Origin: Stenotrophomonas nitritireducens
Lineage (GTDB): Bacteria > Pseudomonadota > Gammaproteobacteria > Xanthomonadales > Xanthomonadaceae
DNA length: 64,000 nucleotides
Reading direction: 5' to 3'
NCBI RefSeq assembly: GCF_001700965.1
Contig: NZ_CP016756.1
Span: 4,144,501-4,208,500 of the forward strand
The notes beneath the pieces were generated by a model. The model was not told where the DNA came from. It ran no database searches and worked only from the letters and a program-made list of their open reading frames with translations. The position numbers were made by a program, and so were the translations under genes. Numbering within the stretch: the stretch's first letter is position 1; every line of letters starts with the position of its first letter. This document shows, piece by piece, positions 56,364 through 64,000 of this stretch.

Positions 56364-58868
56364 ATGTCGCCAGTTGCTGCTTCACCCGCCGATCCTGCCG
56401 CGAACGCTGCCGTCCGCACCGTCGTGCACAAATTCGGCGGTACCTCCGTCGCTGACGCTGACCGTTACCGCCATGTAGGCAAGCTGCTGCTTGACCGCGA
56501 CGAGCAGCAGCAGGTGACCGTGGTCTCGGCGATGAAGGGCGTCACCGATGCGCTGATCGACCTGGCCAGGGCCGCAGCGGCGGCTGACCCGGCCTGGGAC
56601 GAGCGCTGGCACGAGCTGCGCGCGCGCCATCGCGGCGCGGCTGCTGCGCTGCTGGGCGAACATTCCGGGGCGACCATCGAATGGCTGGACGCGCGCTTCG
56701 AGCGCCTGCGTGAAATCCTTGCCGCATTGGCGGTGATCGGCGAGCTGCCGCAGGAAGTGCTGGATCGCGTGCAGGGTCTGGGCGAGGTGTTTTCCGCCCA
56801 CCTGCTGGGCCATCACCTGCAGGTACTGGGCGAAGATGCCGATGTGCTCGATGCCCGCGACGTGCTGGTGGTCAACCACGGCGAGCTGGGTGTGGACGTG
56901 GACTGGAAGTCCAGCGCCGCCAGACTCGCACTGTGGCGCGAAACGCATCCGGCGCGACGCTTGGTGGTGACCGGCTTCGTGGCCCGTGACCGCAAGGGCC
57001 ATATCACCACGCTGGGCCGCAACGGCAGTGATTTCTCTGGCGCGATCTTCGCGGCCTTGTTCGCGGCTGACGAACTGCATATCTGGACCGATGTGGATGG
57101 CGTGCTGTCGGCCGACCCACGGGTGGTGCCTGAGGCCGTGCAGCTGGACGCCCTCAGCTATGACGAAGCCTGCGAACTGGCCTATTTCGGCGCAAAGGTT
57201 GTACATCCGCAGACCATGTCGCCGGCGATCGAACGTGGCCTGCCGATCATCATCCGCAACACGTTCCAGCCCGATCATCCGGGCACCCGCATCACCGCCG
57301 AAAGCTCCAGCAGCGGCCCGATCAAGGGTTTGACCTTGAGCTCGGATCTGGCCGTGCTGAATCTGGAAGGTACCGGCCTGATGGGTGTGCCGGGCACCGC
57401 CGAGCGTGTCTTCGCCGCGCTGCGCAATGCGCACGTTTCGGTGGTGATGATCTCGCAGGGCTCGTCCGAGCACTCGATCTGCTGCGTGGTCAAGCAGGGC
57501 GAGTCCGAGCGCGCACGCGATGCCTTGTTACAGGGCTTCTCGCACGAGCTGGCAGCGGGCCAGGTGCAGCGTGTACAGCTGACCCAAGGGGTGAGCGTGC
57601 TCGCCGCCGTCGGCGACGGCATGGCCGGCCAGCCGGGCGTGGCCGCACGCCTGTTCGAGGCGTTGGGCCGGGCCCAGGTCAATATTCTTGCCATTGCGCA
57701 GGGTTCGTCCGAGCGCAACATCTCGGTGGCGATCGGGGCGGGCGACGCCACTAAAGCCTTGCGTGCAGCGCATGCCGGGTTCTGGCTGTCGCCGCAGACC
57801 TTCTCGGTAGGCGTGATCGGGCCGGGCAACGTGGGCGCGGCCCTGCTCGAGCAGCTGTATGCGTCCGAAGCAGCACTGCTGGCCAGGGCGAAACTGGACC
57901 TGCGGCTGCGTGCGGTGGCCTCGCGCAACCGTATGGTGCTCGACCAGCGGGGCCTGCACGGCAACTGGAAGGCGGCATTCGATTCGGCCGCGCTGCCCAA
58001 TGACCTGGACCTGTTCACCGAGCATCTGTTGTCGGCGCGGCTGCCGCACACGTTGATCATCGACTGCAGTGGCAGCGCCGAGGTGGCCGACCGCTACGCG
58101 GGCTGGCTGGCTGCGGGCATCCATGTGGTGACGCCCAACAAACAGGCCGGTTCCGGCCCATTGGCGCGCTATCAGGCCATCCGTGAGGCGGCCGCATCGA
58201 CCGGTGCGCGCTTCCGCTACGAAGCGACGGTGGGCGCCGGCCTGCCGGTGATCACCACCTTGCGCGATCTGGTGGATACCGGCGATGAAGTCACCGCGAT
58301 AGCCGGTATTTTCTCCGGCACCTTGGCGTGGCTGTTCAATAAATATGATGGCAGCGTGCCGTTCTCCGAGCTGGTCACGCAGGCGCGCGGCATGGGGTAT
58401 ACCGAGCCGGACCCGCGCGATGATCTGTCTGGCGTGGACGTGGCGCGCAAGCTGGTCATCCTGGCACGCGAGGCTGGTTACGAGCTGAGCCTGGAAGATG
58501 TTGCGGTGGAAAGCCTGGTGCCGGCGGCGCTGCAGCAGGCAAGCGTGGACGACTTCATGGCGCGCCTGCATGAGGTGGACGCGGGCTTCGCACAACGGCT
58601 TGCCGAAGCGCGCGCACGTGGCAATGTACTGCGCTATGTGGCCCAGTTCAAACCGGGTCAGCAGCCCAGCGTGGGACTGGTCGAGTTGCCGGGTGACCAT
58701 GCCTTCGCCAACCTGCGCCTGACCGACAACGTGGTGCAGTTCACCACCCGTCGCTATTGCGACAATCCATTGGTGGTGCAGGGCCCGGGTGCAGGCCCGG
58801 AAGTGACGGCAGCCGGCGTATTTGCGGATGTGCTGCGGGTCGCAGCAGGCGAGGGAGCGCGATTGTGA
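56364..58868 (+). CDS. thrA: Bifunctional aspartokinase / homoserine dehydrogenase
   Basis: 834 residues from the ATG at 56364. Aspartokinase domain opens with [12 protein letters not shown] and contains [10 protein letters not shown] and the ATP region. Two ACT domains lie between about 315 and 465 ([13 protein letters not shown] and [18 protein letters not shown]). The homoserine dehydrogenase part starts [13 protein letters not shown] (NAD(P) site) and has [10 protein letters not shown] with [11 protein letters not shown]. It performs the first and third steps from aspartate to threonine. First gene of thrABC under thrL attenuation; thrB overlaps its stop. Confidence 0.96.
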   Translation: MSPVAASPADPAANAAVRTVVHKFGGTSVADADRYRHVGKLLLDRDEQQQVTVVSAMKGVTDALIDLARAAAAADPAWDERWHELRARHRGAAAALLGEHSGATIEWLDARFERLREILAALAVIGELPQEVLDRVQGLGEVFSAHLLGHHLQVLGEDADVLDARDVLVVNHGELGVDVDWKSSAARLALWRETHPARRLVVTGFVARDRKGHITTLGRNGSDFSGAIFAALFAADELHIWTDVDGVLSADPRVVPEAVQLDALSYDEACELAYFGAKVVHPQTMSPAIERGLPIIIRNTFQPDHPGTRITAESSSSGPIKGLTLSSDLAVLNLEGTGLMGVPGTAERVFAALRNAHVSVVMISQGSSEHSICCVVKQGESERARDALLQGFSHELAAGQVQRVQLTQGVSVLAAVGDGMAGQPGVAARLFEALGRAQVNILAIAQGSSERNISVAIGAGDATKALRAAHAGFWLSPQTFSVGVIGPGNVGAALLEQLYASEAALLARAKLDLRLRAVASRNRMVLDQRGLHGNWKAAFDSAALPNDLDLFTEHLLSARLPHTLIIDCSGSAEVADRYAGWLAAGIHVVTPNKQAGSGPLARYQAIREAAASTGARFRYEATVGAGLPVITTLRDLVDTGDEVTAIAGIFSGTLAWLFNKYDGSVPFSELVTQARGMGYTEPDPRDDLSGVDVARKLVILAREAGYELSLEDVAVESLVPAALQQASVDDFMARLHEVDAGFAQRLAEARARGNVLRYVAQFKPGQQPSVGLVELPGDHAFANLRLTDNVVQFTTRRYCDNPLVVQGPGAGPEVTAAGVFADVLRVAAGEGARL

Positions 58869-59809
58869 GTGATGGCTTGAGGAATTCAGGGTTGCGCGAA
58901 GCGCGGGCGTTCTCGCCCGCTTCGGTGGCCAACGTAGCGGTTGGTTTTGATCTGCTCGGCTACGCGGTACCGGATGTCGGCGACACCGTAACCGTGCGCC
59001 GCATAGACGCGCCGGAAGTGCGCATCGCCGCCATTCGTGGCGCTGCTGTGGAATTGCCGTTGGATGCGCCCAGCAACACCGCCGGCGCGGCGTTGATCGC
59101 ATTGCGCCAGGCCTTGGGGCTGACGTACGGCTTTGAAGTGGAGATCGACAAGGGCATTCCACTCAGTTCCGGGATGGGCGGCTCGGCGGCATCGTGCGTG
59201 GCTGCACTGGTGGCGGCCAATGCACTGCTGGATATGCCTTTGAGCCGCGAGCAGCTGTATCTGTATTCACTGGAAGGCGAGGCGGTGGCCAGCGGCAGCC
59301 GCCACGGCGACAACCTGGGACCGATGTTTCTTGGCGGGCTGGTGTTGTCCACCTTGGAGCGGCTGGTGCCGGTGTCGGTGCCCGCACAGTGGCATAGCCT
59401 GCTGGTACATCCGGATGCTTTGCTGGAAACGCGCCGCGCCCGCGCCGCCTTGCAGGGAAGCTATGCATTGAAGGAGTTCGTCGCGCAGAGCAGTAATCTG
59501 GCGCTGGTACTGGCCGGTTGCCACGCTGGCGATGCCAACTTGGTGCGGGCTGGCTTGGCCGACGTGCTGATCGAACCACGGCGTGCGCCGTTGATCATCG
59601 GCTTTGACGCCGCCAAGGCAGCGGCACTGGCGGCCGGAGCGATGGGCGCCAGTATTTCCGGTGCTGGTCCCAGCGTGTTTGCCTGGTTTGAGGACCGTGA
59701 CACCGCGCTCGCGGCCGCACCCAAGGTGCAGTCGGCATTTGCTGCGGCAGGATTCGGCAGCCAAAGCTGGGTGACCCCGGTCAACAGTCCCGGTGCGCGC
59801 CTGCTGTGA
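58865..59809 (+). CDS. thrB: Homoserine kinase
   Basis: 314 residues from GTG, overlapping the thrA stop by 4 bases (GTGA). GHMP-kinase family: [16 protein letters not shown] near the N-terminus, [17 protein letters not shown] as the ATP loop (about 97-113) and a C-terminal [14 protein letters not shown]. It phosphorylates homoserine before threonine synthase. The longer upstream frame within thrA is not used. Confidence 0.95.
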   Translation: MSDGLRNSGLREARAFSPASVANVAVGFDLLGYAVPDVGDTVTVRRIDAPEVRIAAIRGAAVELPLDAPSNTAGAALIALRQALGLTYGFEVEIDKGIPLSSGMGGSAASCVAALVAANALLDMPLSREQLYLYSLEGEAVASGSRHGDNLGPMFLGGLVLSTLERLVPVSVPAQWHSLLVHPDALLETRRARAALQGSYALKEFVAQSSNLALVLAGCHAGDANLVRAGLADVLIEPRRAPLIIGFDAAKAAALAAGAMGASISGAGPSVFAWFEDRDTALAAAPKVQSAFAAAGFGSQSWVTPVNSPGARLL

Positions 59810-59888
59810 GCCCGCAGCGGCCGGATTGAACGGCCGCTCATCACGCTTGCGTCGCATGCAGTACTTCAACCCTTTCGCGGATTTTCGA

Positions 59889-61184
59889 ATGAACTTCATC
59901 TCTACCCGCAACGCTTCTCCCGCCGTCACCTTGAGCCAGGCCATTGCGGCCGGGCTGGCACCGGACGGTGGCCTGTACGTGCCGCAGCAGATGCCTGCAG
60001 CGCGCAACCTGAAGCCCGGTACCACGCTTGCGGCCACCGCTGCCGACCTGCTGCAGCCGTTCTTCGCAGCCGATGCATTGGCGCCTGAGTTGGCGGCAAT
60101 CTGCAGCGAGGCCTTTGATTTCCCCGCACCGCTGCAGGCCTTGGCTACACCCAATGATCATGTGCTGGAGCTGTTCCACGGGCCCACCGCGGCGTTCAAG
60201 GATTTCGGTGCGCGCTTCCTCGCTGCCAGCCTGTCGCGCTTGCGCACAGGGCAGGAGCGACCGCTGACGATCGTGGTTGCGACCTCCGGTGATACCGGTG
60301 CCGCCGTCGCTGCCGCCTTCCACAATCAGCCGAATCTGCAGGTGGTGGTGCTGTACCCGGATGGGCGGGTATCGCCGCGGCAAGCGCATCAATTAGGTTG
60401 CCTGGGCGGCAACATCCGTGCGCTGCGGGTGGCCGGCTCGTTTGATGATTGCCAGACCATGGCCAAGCAGGCGCTGGGCGACACCGAGCTGCAGGCACAG
60501 GTACCGTTGAGCTCGGCCAACAGCATCAGCCTCGGCAGATTGCTGCCGCAGATGAGCTATTACGCGCATGCGGCGCTCACCCATCAGGCCGCGCACGGCG
60601 GCCTGCTGAACTTCGTCATTCCTACCGGCAATCTGGGCAATGCGATGGCGGCGGTGATGGCGCGAGCGCTGGGTGTGCCATTGGGGCGGATCGTATTGGC
60701 GACCAATGCCAATCGCGTGTTGCCGGATTACTTCAGCGGCGGCGATTACGCGCCCAAGGCCAGCGTTGCGACCTTGGCCAACGCCATGGATGTTGGCGCG
60801 CCCAGCAACTTCGAGCGGCTGCGCTGGCTGTACAACGGCGATGATGCAGCCTTGCGCGCTGCATTCACCTCGCAGGCGGTAAGCGACGCCACCATCCGCG
60901 ACACGATTGCCGCCCGCTACCGCGATCATGGCGAAGTGTTCTGCCCGCATACCGCAACCGCGGTGTATGTGCTGGAGCAACTGCGTGCCAGTGGTAGTGC
61001 GGCCGCCAATGAACATTGGGCGGTGGCGGCGACTGCGCACCCGGCCAAGTTCGAATCGGTGGTCGAGCCGCTGATAGGTCGCGAAGTCGAGGTGCCGCCG
61101 GCCTTGGCCGAGCTGCTCAAGCGCCCGGCCCACGCCGAACCCTGCGCCCCGGAATACGCCGCCCTGCGCGAAAAACTGCTCTAA
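59889..61184 (+). CDS. threonine synthase thrC: Threonine synthase
   Basis: 431 residues from the ATG before NFISTRNASPAV, the known start of this family; an upstream in-frame ATG at 59856 is less likely. PLP enzyme: FHGPTAAFKDFGARF carries the lysine that binds PLP (about 96-110), VVATSGDTGAA binds phosphate, and IPTGNLGNAMAA follows. It turns O-phosphohomoserine into threonine. Last gene of the operon. Confidence 0.96.
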   Translation: MNFISTRNASPAVTLSQAIAAGLAPDGGLYVPQQMPAARNLKPGTTLAATAADLLQPFFAADALAPELAAICSEAFDFPAPLQALATPNDHVLELFHGPTAAFKDFGARFLAASLSRLRTGQERPLTIVVATSGDTGAAVAAAFHNQPNLQVVVLYPDGRVSPRQAHQLGCLGGNIRALRVAGSFDDCQTMAKQALGDTELQAQVPLSSANSISLGRLLPQMSYYAHAALTHQAAHGGLLNFVIPTGNLGNAMAAVMARALGVPLGRIVLATNANRVLPDYFSGGDYAPKASVATLANAMDVGAPSNFERLRWLYNGDDAALRAAFTSQAVSDATIRDTIAARYRDHGEVFCPHTATAVYVLEQLRASGSAAANEHWAVAATAHPAKFESVVEPLIGREVEVPPALAELLKRPAHAEPCAPEYAALREKLL

Positions 61185-61193
61185 CCCGCAGTC

Positions 61194-61590
61194 TGTAGTG
61201 CCGAGCCATGCTCGGCAGGGGCTTCACCGGAAGATCAACTATAGGAGCGGCGTAAGCCGCGAAGCCGGCACTGTTTCGCAGCCAATAATTTCTGCAATCT
61301 GAAAATGCAGGAGCTTCGCGGCTTACGCCGCTCCCACAGGAAGCGCCGGCCGGCCTCGCTTGTAGTGCCGAGCGATACTCGGCAGAGGCCTTACCGATAG
61401 GCCAGCTGCATAAGCCGCGAAGCAGATATTGTTTCGCAGTCAACAATTTTTGCGTTCTGGAAGTGTACGGGCTTCGCGGCTTACGCCGCTCCTACAGCTT
61501 CCGCAGGCGTCGCGCCCCTGTAGTGCCGAGCCATGCTCGGCAGAAGCTTCACCGTAGAGCTTCAGCCGAGCATGGCTCGGCTCTACTGGT
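61194..61590. repeat. Cluster of SMAG-type GTAG palindromes and REP-like inverted repeats
   Basis: GTAGTGCCGAGCCATGCTCGGCA occurs at 61196 and 61520 and, varied, at 61361, with a reverse copy around 61563-61584. These match the GTAG-plus-hairpin SMAG elements of Stenotrophomonas. Between them a second repeated word, AGGAGCGGCGTAAGCCGCGAAGC, occurs in both directions (61242, 61313, 61471). No gene is present. They lie between thrC and the convergent FNR-type gene and may terminate transcription or stabilise mRNA. Confidence 0.85.
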
Positions 61591-61596
61591 GCAGCC

Positions 61597-62355
61597 TCAA
61601 AACTCGTCGTTGGCCAGGTGCTGCAGCTCGGCGAAATCCAGGATCTCGACCACGTTCAGATGGGGCAGGGCGATCAGCCCCTGCTGGCGCAGCTTGGTGA
61701 AGGTGCGGCTCACCGTTTCCATGGTCAGGCCCAGATGGTCGGCGATATCGCCGCGGCCCATCGGCAGCGAGACACGGTTGCTGCTGCGCCCGTTCAAGGT
61801 GGCCTCGCGCGCGGCCAGCCGCAGCAGGAAATCCGCCAGCCGCTCCGGCGGCTGCAACCGCGCCAGGGCCAATGCGTTGTCCTGTGCCGCGTCCAGTTCC
61901 TGGCAGGCGCGCTGCAACAGCTTGCGCTCCAGGTGCGGGTAGCGTTGGCGCAGGTCGCGCATCTGCGTGGTGGGGACGCGGCAGACGCGGCTGTCCGCGA
62001 TCGCCTCGATGTCGTAACGGTGATGGTCGCTGCCGCTCAGGCCCAGGTAATCGCCCGGCAGTACGAAACCGTTCACCTGGCGGCGGCCATCGGCCAAGGT
62101 CCGGACCAGGCGCAGCGCGCCCTCGGTTACTGTATAGACATATGCGCGCGGCTCGCCGGCACGGGCCAGCGTGGTGCCCATCGCCACCGGCGTGGACACG
62201 GTAATCTGCTCCAGCGCATGCACTTCATCGCAGGACAGGGCCGAGCACACCGACAGGTGGCGGACCGAGCACTGCAGGCACTCGCGCACGCCATTGCCTT
62301 CTGCCGCAATGGACGAAACCGGGGATTGCTCGGTGCCTTGGGCTGGCCGGGACAT
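61597..62355 (-). CDS. FNR/CRP-family regulator
   Basis: 252 residues. N-terminal cysteines CLQCSVRHLSVC (about 27-38) match the FNR pattern for an oxygen-sensitive iron-sulfur cluster, then a cyclic-nucleotide-like sensor domain (TEGALRLVRTLADGRRQVNGFVLPGD). The HTH is GRGDIADHLGLTMETVSRTFTKL, with the E-x-x-S-R contact set that recognises the TTGAT half-site. Likely controls respiration in low oxygen. It is divergent from hisS. Identity as the species' FNR/ANR protein is probable. Confidence 0.88.
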   Translation of the reverse strand: MSRPAQGTEQSPVSSIAAEGNGVRECLQCSVRHLSVCSALSCDEVHALEQITVSTPVAMGTTLARAGEPRAYVYTVTEGALRLVRTLADGRRQVNGFVLPGDYLGLSGSDHHRYDIEAIADSRVCRVPTTQMRDLRQRYPHLERKLLQRACQELDAAQDNALALARLQPPERLADFLLRLAAREATLNGRSSNRVSLPMGRGDIADHLGLTMETVSRTFTKLRQQGLIALPHLNVVEILDFAELQHLANDEF

Positions 62356-62464
62356 GTCTTGATTGGGGGGACGGTTGTCCTAAATGATACTTCATGCGGC
62401 CAGACGGGCGGTGTGCGGCTAGAATTGGCAACCGTTTCCCTATTGAGTTGCAGGAGTTTTGCCC

Positions 62465-63874
62465 GTGATCAAGCCCCGTACCCCGCCCGGCATCATGGAA
62501 TTGTTGCCGCGCGAGCAGATCGCGTTCCAGCGCATGCTGGACGTCATCCGCCGCAACTACGAGCGCTTCGGGTTCCTGCCGGTGGAAACCCCGGTGTTCG
62601 AGCTGTCCGACGTGCTGCTGACCAAATCCGGCGGCGAAACCGAGCGCCAGGTGTACTTCGTGCAGTCCACCGGTGCGCTGGCCAATGCCGCCGAATCGGC
62701 CGACAAGGGCGGGCTGCCGGAAATGGCGCTGCGCTTCGACCTGACCGTGCCGCTGGCCCGCTATGTAGCCGAGCATGAGCATGACTTGACCTTCCCGTTC
62801 CGCCGCTACCAGATGCAGCGCGTCTACCGTGGTGAGCGCGCCCAGCGTGGCCGCTTCCGCGAGTTCTACCAGTGCGACGTCGATGTGATCGGCAAGGACA
62901 GCTTGAGCATCCGCTACGACGCCGAAGTGCTGGCGGTGATCTACGCGGTGTTCTCCGAGCTGCGCATCGGCAACTTTGCCGTGCAGCTGAACAACCGCAA
63001 GCTGATGCGCGGCTTCTTTGAAGCGCAGGGCGTGGTGGATGCCGAGCAGCAGGCGCTGGTGCTGCGTGAAGTCGACAAGCTCGACAAGCGCGGTCCCGAT
63101 TACGTGCGTGAAACCCTGGTTGGCCCGGATTTCGGCCTGCCGGCCGACGCGGTCGAGCGCATCCTGTCCTTTGTCGAAGTGCGCTCCAGCTCGCACGCGG
63201 ATGCATTGGCGCAGATCGACGCGGTGCTGGCGGCGGCTGGCCAATCGGCCAGTGAGTCGCTGCGCACCGGCGCTGCCGAGCTGCGTGAAGTGCTGGAACT
63301 GGTGAAGGCGCTGGGTGTGCCGGAGACCGCCTATTGCCTGAATTTCTCCATCGCCCGCGGCCTGGATTACTACACCGGCACGGTTTACGAGACCAGCCTG
63401 GTCGACCACCCGCAGATCGGCTCGATCTGCTCGGGCGGCCGTTACGAGGACCTGGCCAGCCACTACACCAAGTCCAAGCTGCCAGGCGTTGGCATTTCCA
63501 TCGGCCTGACACGCCTGTTCTGGCAGCTGCGCGAAGCCAACCTGATCGATGGCATTGCTGAAAGCAGCGTGCACGCGATGGTGGCCTTGATGGACGAGGC
63601 GGCCATGCCGCAGTCGCTGGATATCGCCCGTCGCCTGCGCGCTGGCGGCATCAACACCGAAGTGCAGATGGAGCCGAAGAAGATCGGCAAGCAGTTCCAG
63701 TACGCCGCCAAGGCAGGCATCCGCTTCGTGGTGCTGGCCGGTGAGGATGAGTTGGCGCGCGGTGTGGTCGCGGTCAAGGACCTGCTGCGTGAACAGCAGT
63801 TCGAAGTGGCCAGGGATGAACTGGCATCTACCCTCCAGGTAGAGCTGGAACAGACCCGCGCAATGGCGCGCTGA
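62465..63874 (+). CDS. hisS: Histidyl-tRNA synthetase
   Basis: 469 residues from GTG at 62465, spaced 8 bases from CAGGAG; a TTG at 62459 is too close. Class II synthetase: motif 1 near [17 protein letters not shown], motif 2 with [23 protein letters not shown] (about 113-135), histidine loops [10 protein letters not shown] (about 299-308) and SGGRYEDL. The C-terminal anticodon domain starts at about 370. It charges tRNA-His. It is a long form, as in Xanthomonadaceae. Confidence 0.96.
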   Translation: MIKPRTPPGIMELLPREQIAFQRMLDVIRRNYERFGFLPVETPVFELSDVLLTKSGGETERQVYFVQSTGALANAAESADKGGLPEMALRFDLTVPLARYVAEHEHDLTFPFRRYQMQRVYRGERAQRGRFREFYQCDVDVIGKDSLSIRYDAEVLAVIYAVFSELRIGNFAVQLNNRKLMRGFFEAQGVVDAEQQALVLREVDKLDKRGPDYVRETLVGPDFGLPADAVERILSFVEVRSSSHADALAQIDAVLAAAGQSASESLRTGAAELREVLELVKALGVPETAYCLNFSIARGLDYYTGTVYETSLVDHPQIGSICSGGRYEDLASHYTKSKLPGVGISIGLTRLFWQLREANLIDGIAESSVHAMVALMDEAAMPQSLDIARRLRAGGINTEVQMEPKKIGKQFQYAAKAGIRFVVLAGEDELARGVVAVKDLLREQQFEVARDELASTLQVELEQTRAMAR

Positions 63875-63879
63875 TCGAA

Positions 63880-63906
63880 AAGCCCCGCATAGCGGGGCTT
63901 TTTTTA
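63880..63906 (+). terminator. Rho-independent terminator after hisS
   Basis: AAGCCCCGC ATA GCGGGGCTT with T7. Confidence 0.9.
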
Positions 63907-63939
63907 TGCCTTCGCGATGAAGGTGGCCGGCACGAAAGG

Positions 63940-64000
63940 TAGTGCCAAGCCATGCTCGGCAAAGGCCTTCCTGGTAATGCCCCAGCCGAGCATGGCTCGG
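63940..64000. repeat. SMAG-type palindrome pair at the window end
   Basis: GTAGTGCCAAGCCATGCTCGGCA and the reverse-type copy GCCGAGCATGGCTCGG, cut by the window end. Same repeat family as at 61194. Confidence 0.75.

Noticed and set aside
61194..61590. Repeated palindromes as CRISPR or insertion sequence
   Set aside because: Repeats are short hairpins of the SMAG/REP kind, in both directions, with no spacers or transposase.

Overview
The window is about 54 kb of an integrative, conjugative element sitting beside about 10 kb of high-GC gammaproteobacterial chromosome. The right end carries thrL-thrABC, an FNR-type regulator and hisS. It also has repeated GTAG-plus-hairpin palindromes of the kind called SMAG in Stenotrophomonas, so the host is most likely Stenotrophomonas or a close Xanthomonadaceae relative. 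A tyrosine integrase (52370-53779) lies next to an intact tRNA-Arg(CCT) at 53819 and a truncated tRNA-Arg 3' copy ending at 54033, which places the element's right edge there. The left edge lies outside the window.

Layout from left to right. 1-4.4 kb holds an H-NS-like protein, an ankyrin protein, a candidate small RNA, a GIY-YIG nuclease and a PD-(D/E)XK-like nuclease. 4.5-11.7 kb is a damage-response cluster built around a perfect Xanthomonadales LexA box at 8015-8032. To its left runs umuD, an unknown (HEPN-like) gene, umuC and a NYN-LOTUS nuclease. To its right run a small gene, an AbiU2/HEPN-like gene and a RecF/SMC-like ATPase with a zinc hook. 11.9-15.7 kb holds a NERD-helicase, an ankyrin gene and ardC. 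17.3-20.3 kb is a plasmid-type replicon: five 21-bp iterons, a TrfA-like initiator and a ParA system. 20.3-30.6 kb is cargo: variant ankyrin proteins, HEPN/Abi proteins, an ADP-ribosyltransferase-like protein and an HNH protein. 31-44.7 kb is the transfer region: an RHH protein, membrane proteins, a large TraG-like ATPase, a coupling protein split into two genes, a MobF relaxase-helicase and a prepilin. 44.7-52.3 kb encodes surface structures: a trimeric autotransporter adhesin with a collagen-like stretch, a Csu-type chaperone-usher pilus and an M15 peptidase.

Two patterns tie the element together. First, at least 18 genes or operons are preceded by one promoter family: TTGACA-like -35, exactly 17 bp, a conserved CTT ending (often GCCTT) just before a non-TATAAT -10, usually followed by a GGAGATC ribosome binding site. 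Second, six element proteins (ankyrin-type proteins, an ART-like protein and two unknowns) end in R-[R/V]-L at the very C-terminus. Three of them are translationally coupled to the split coupling protein, which suggests they are substrates exported by the conjugation apparatus. That is inference.
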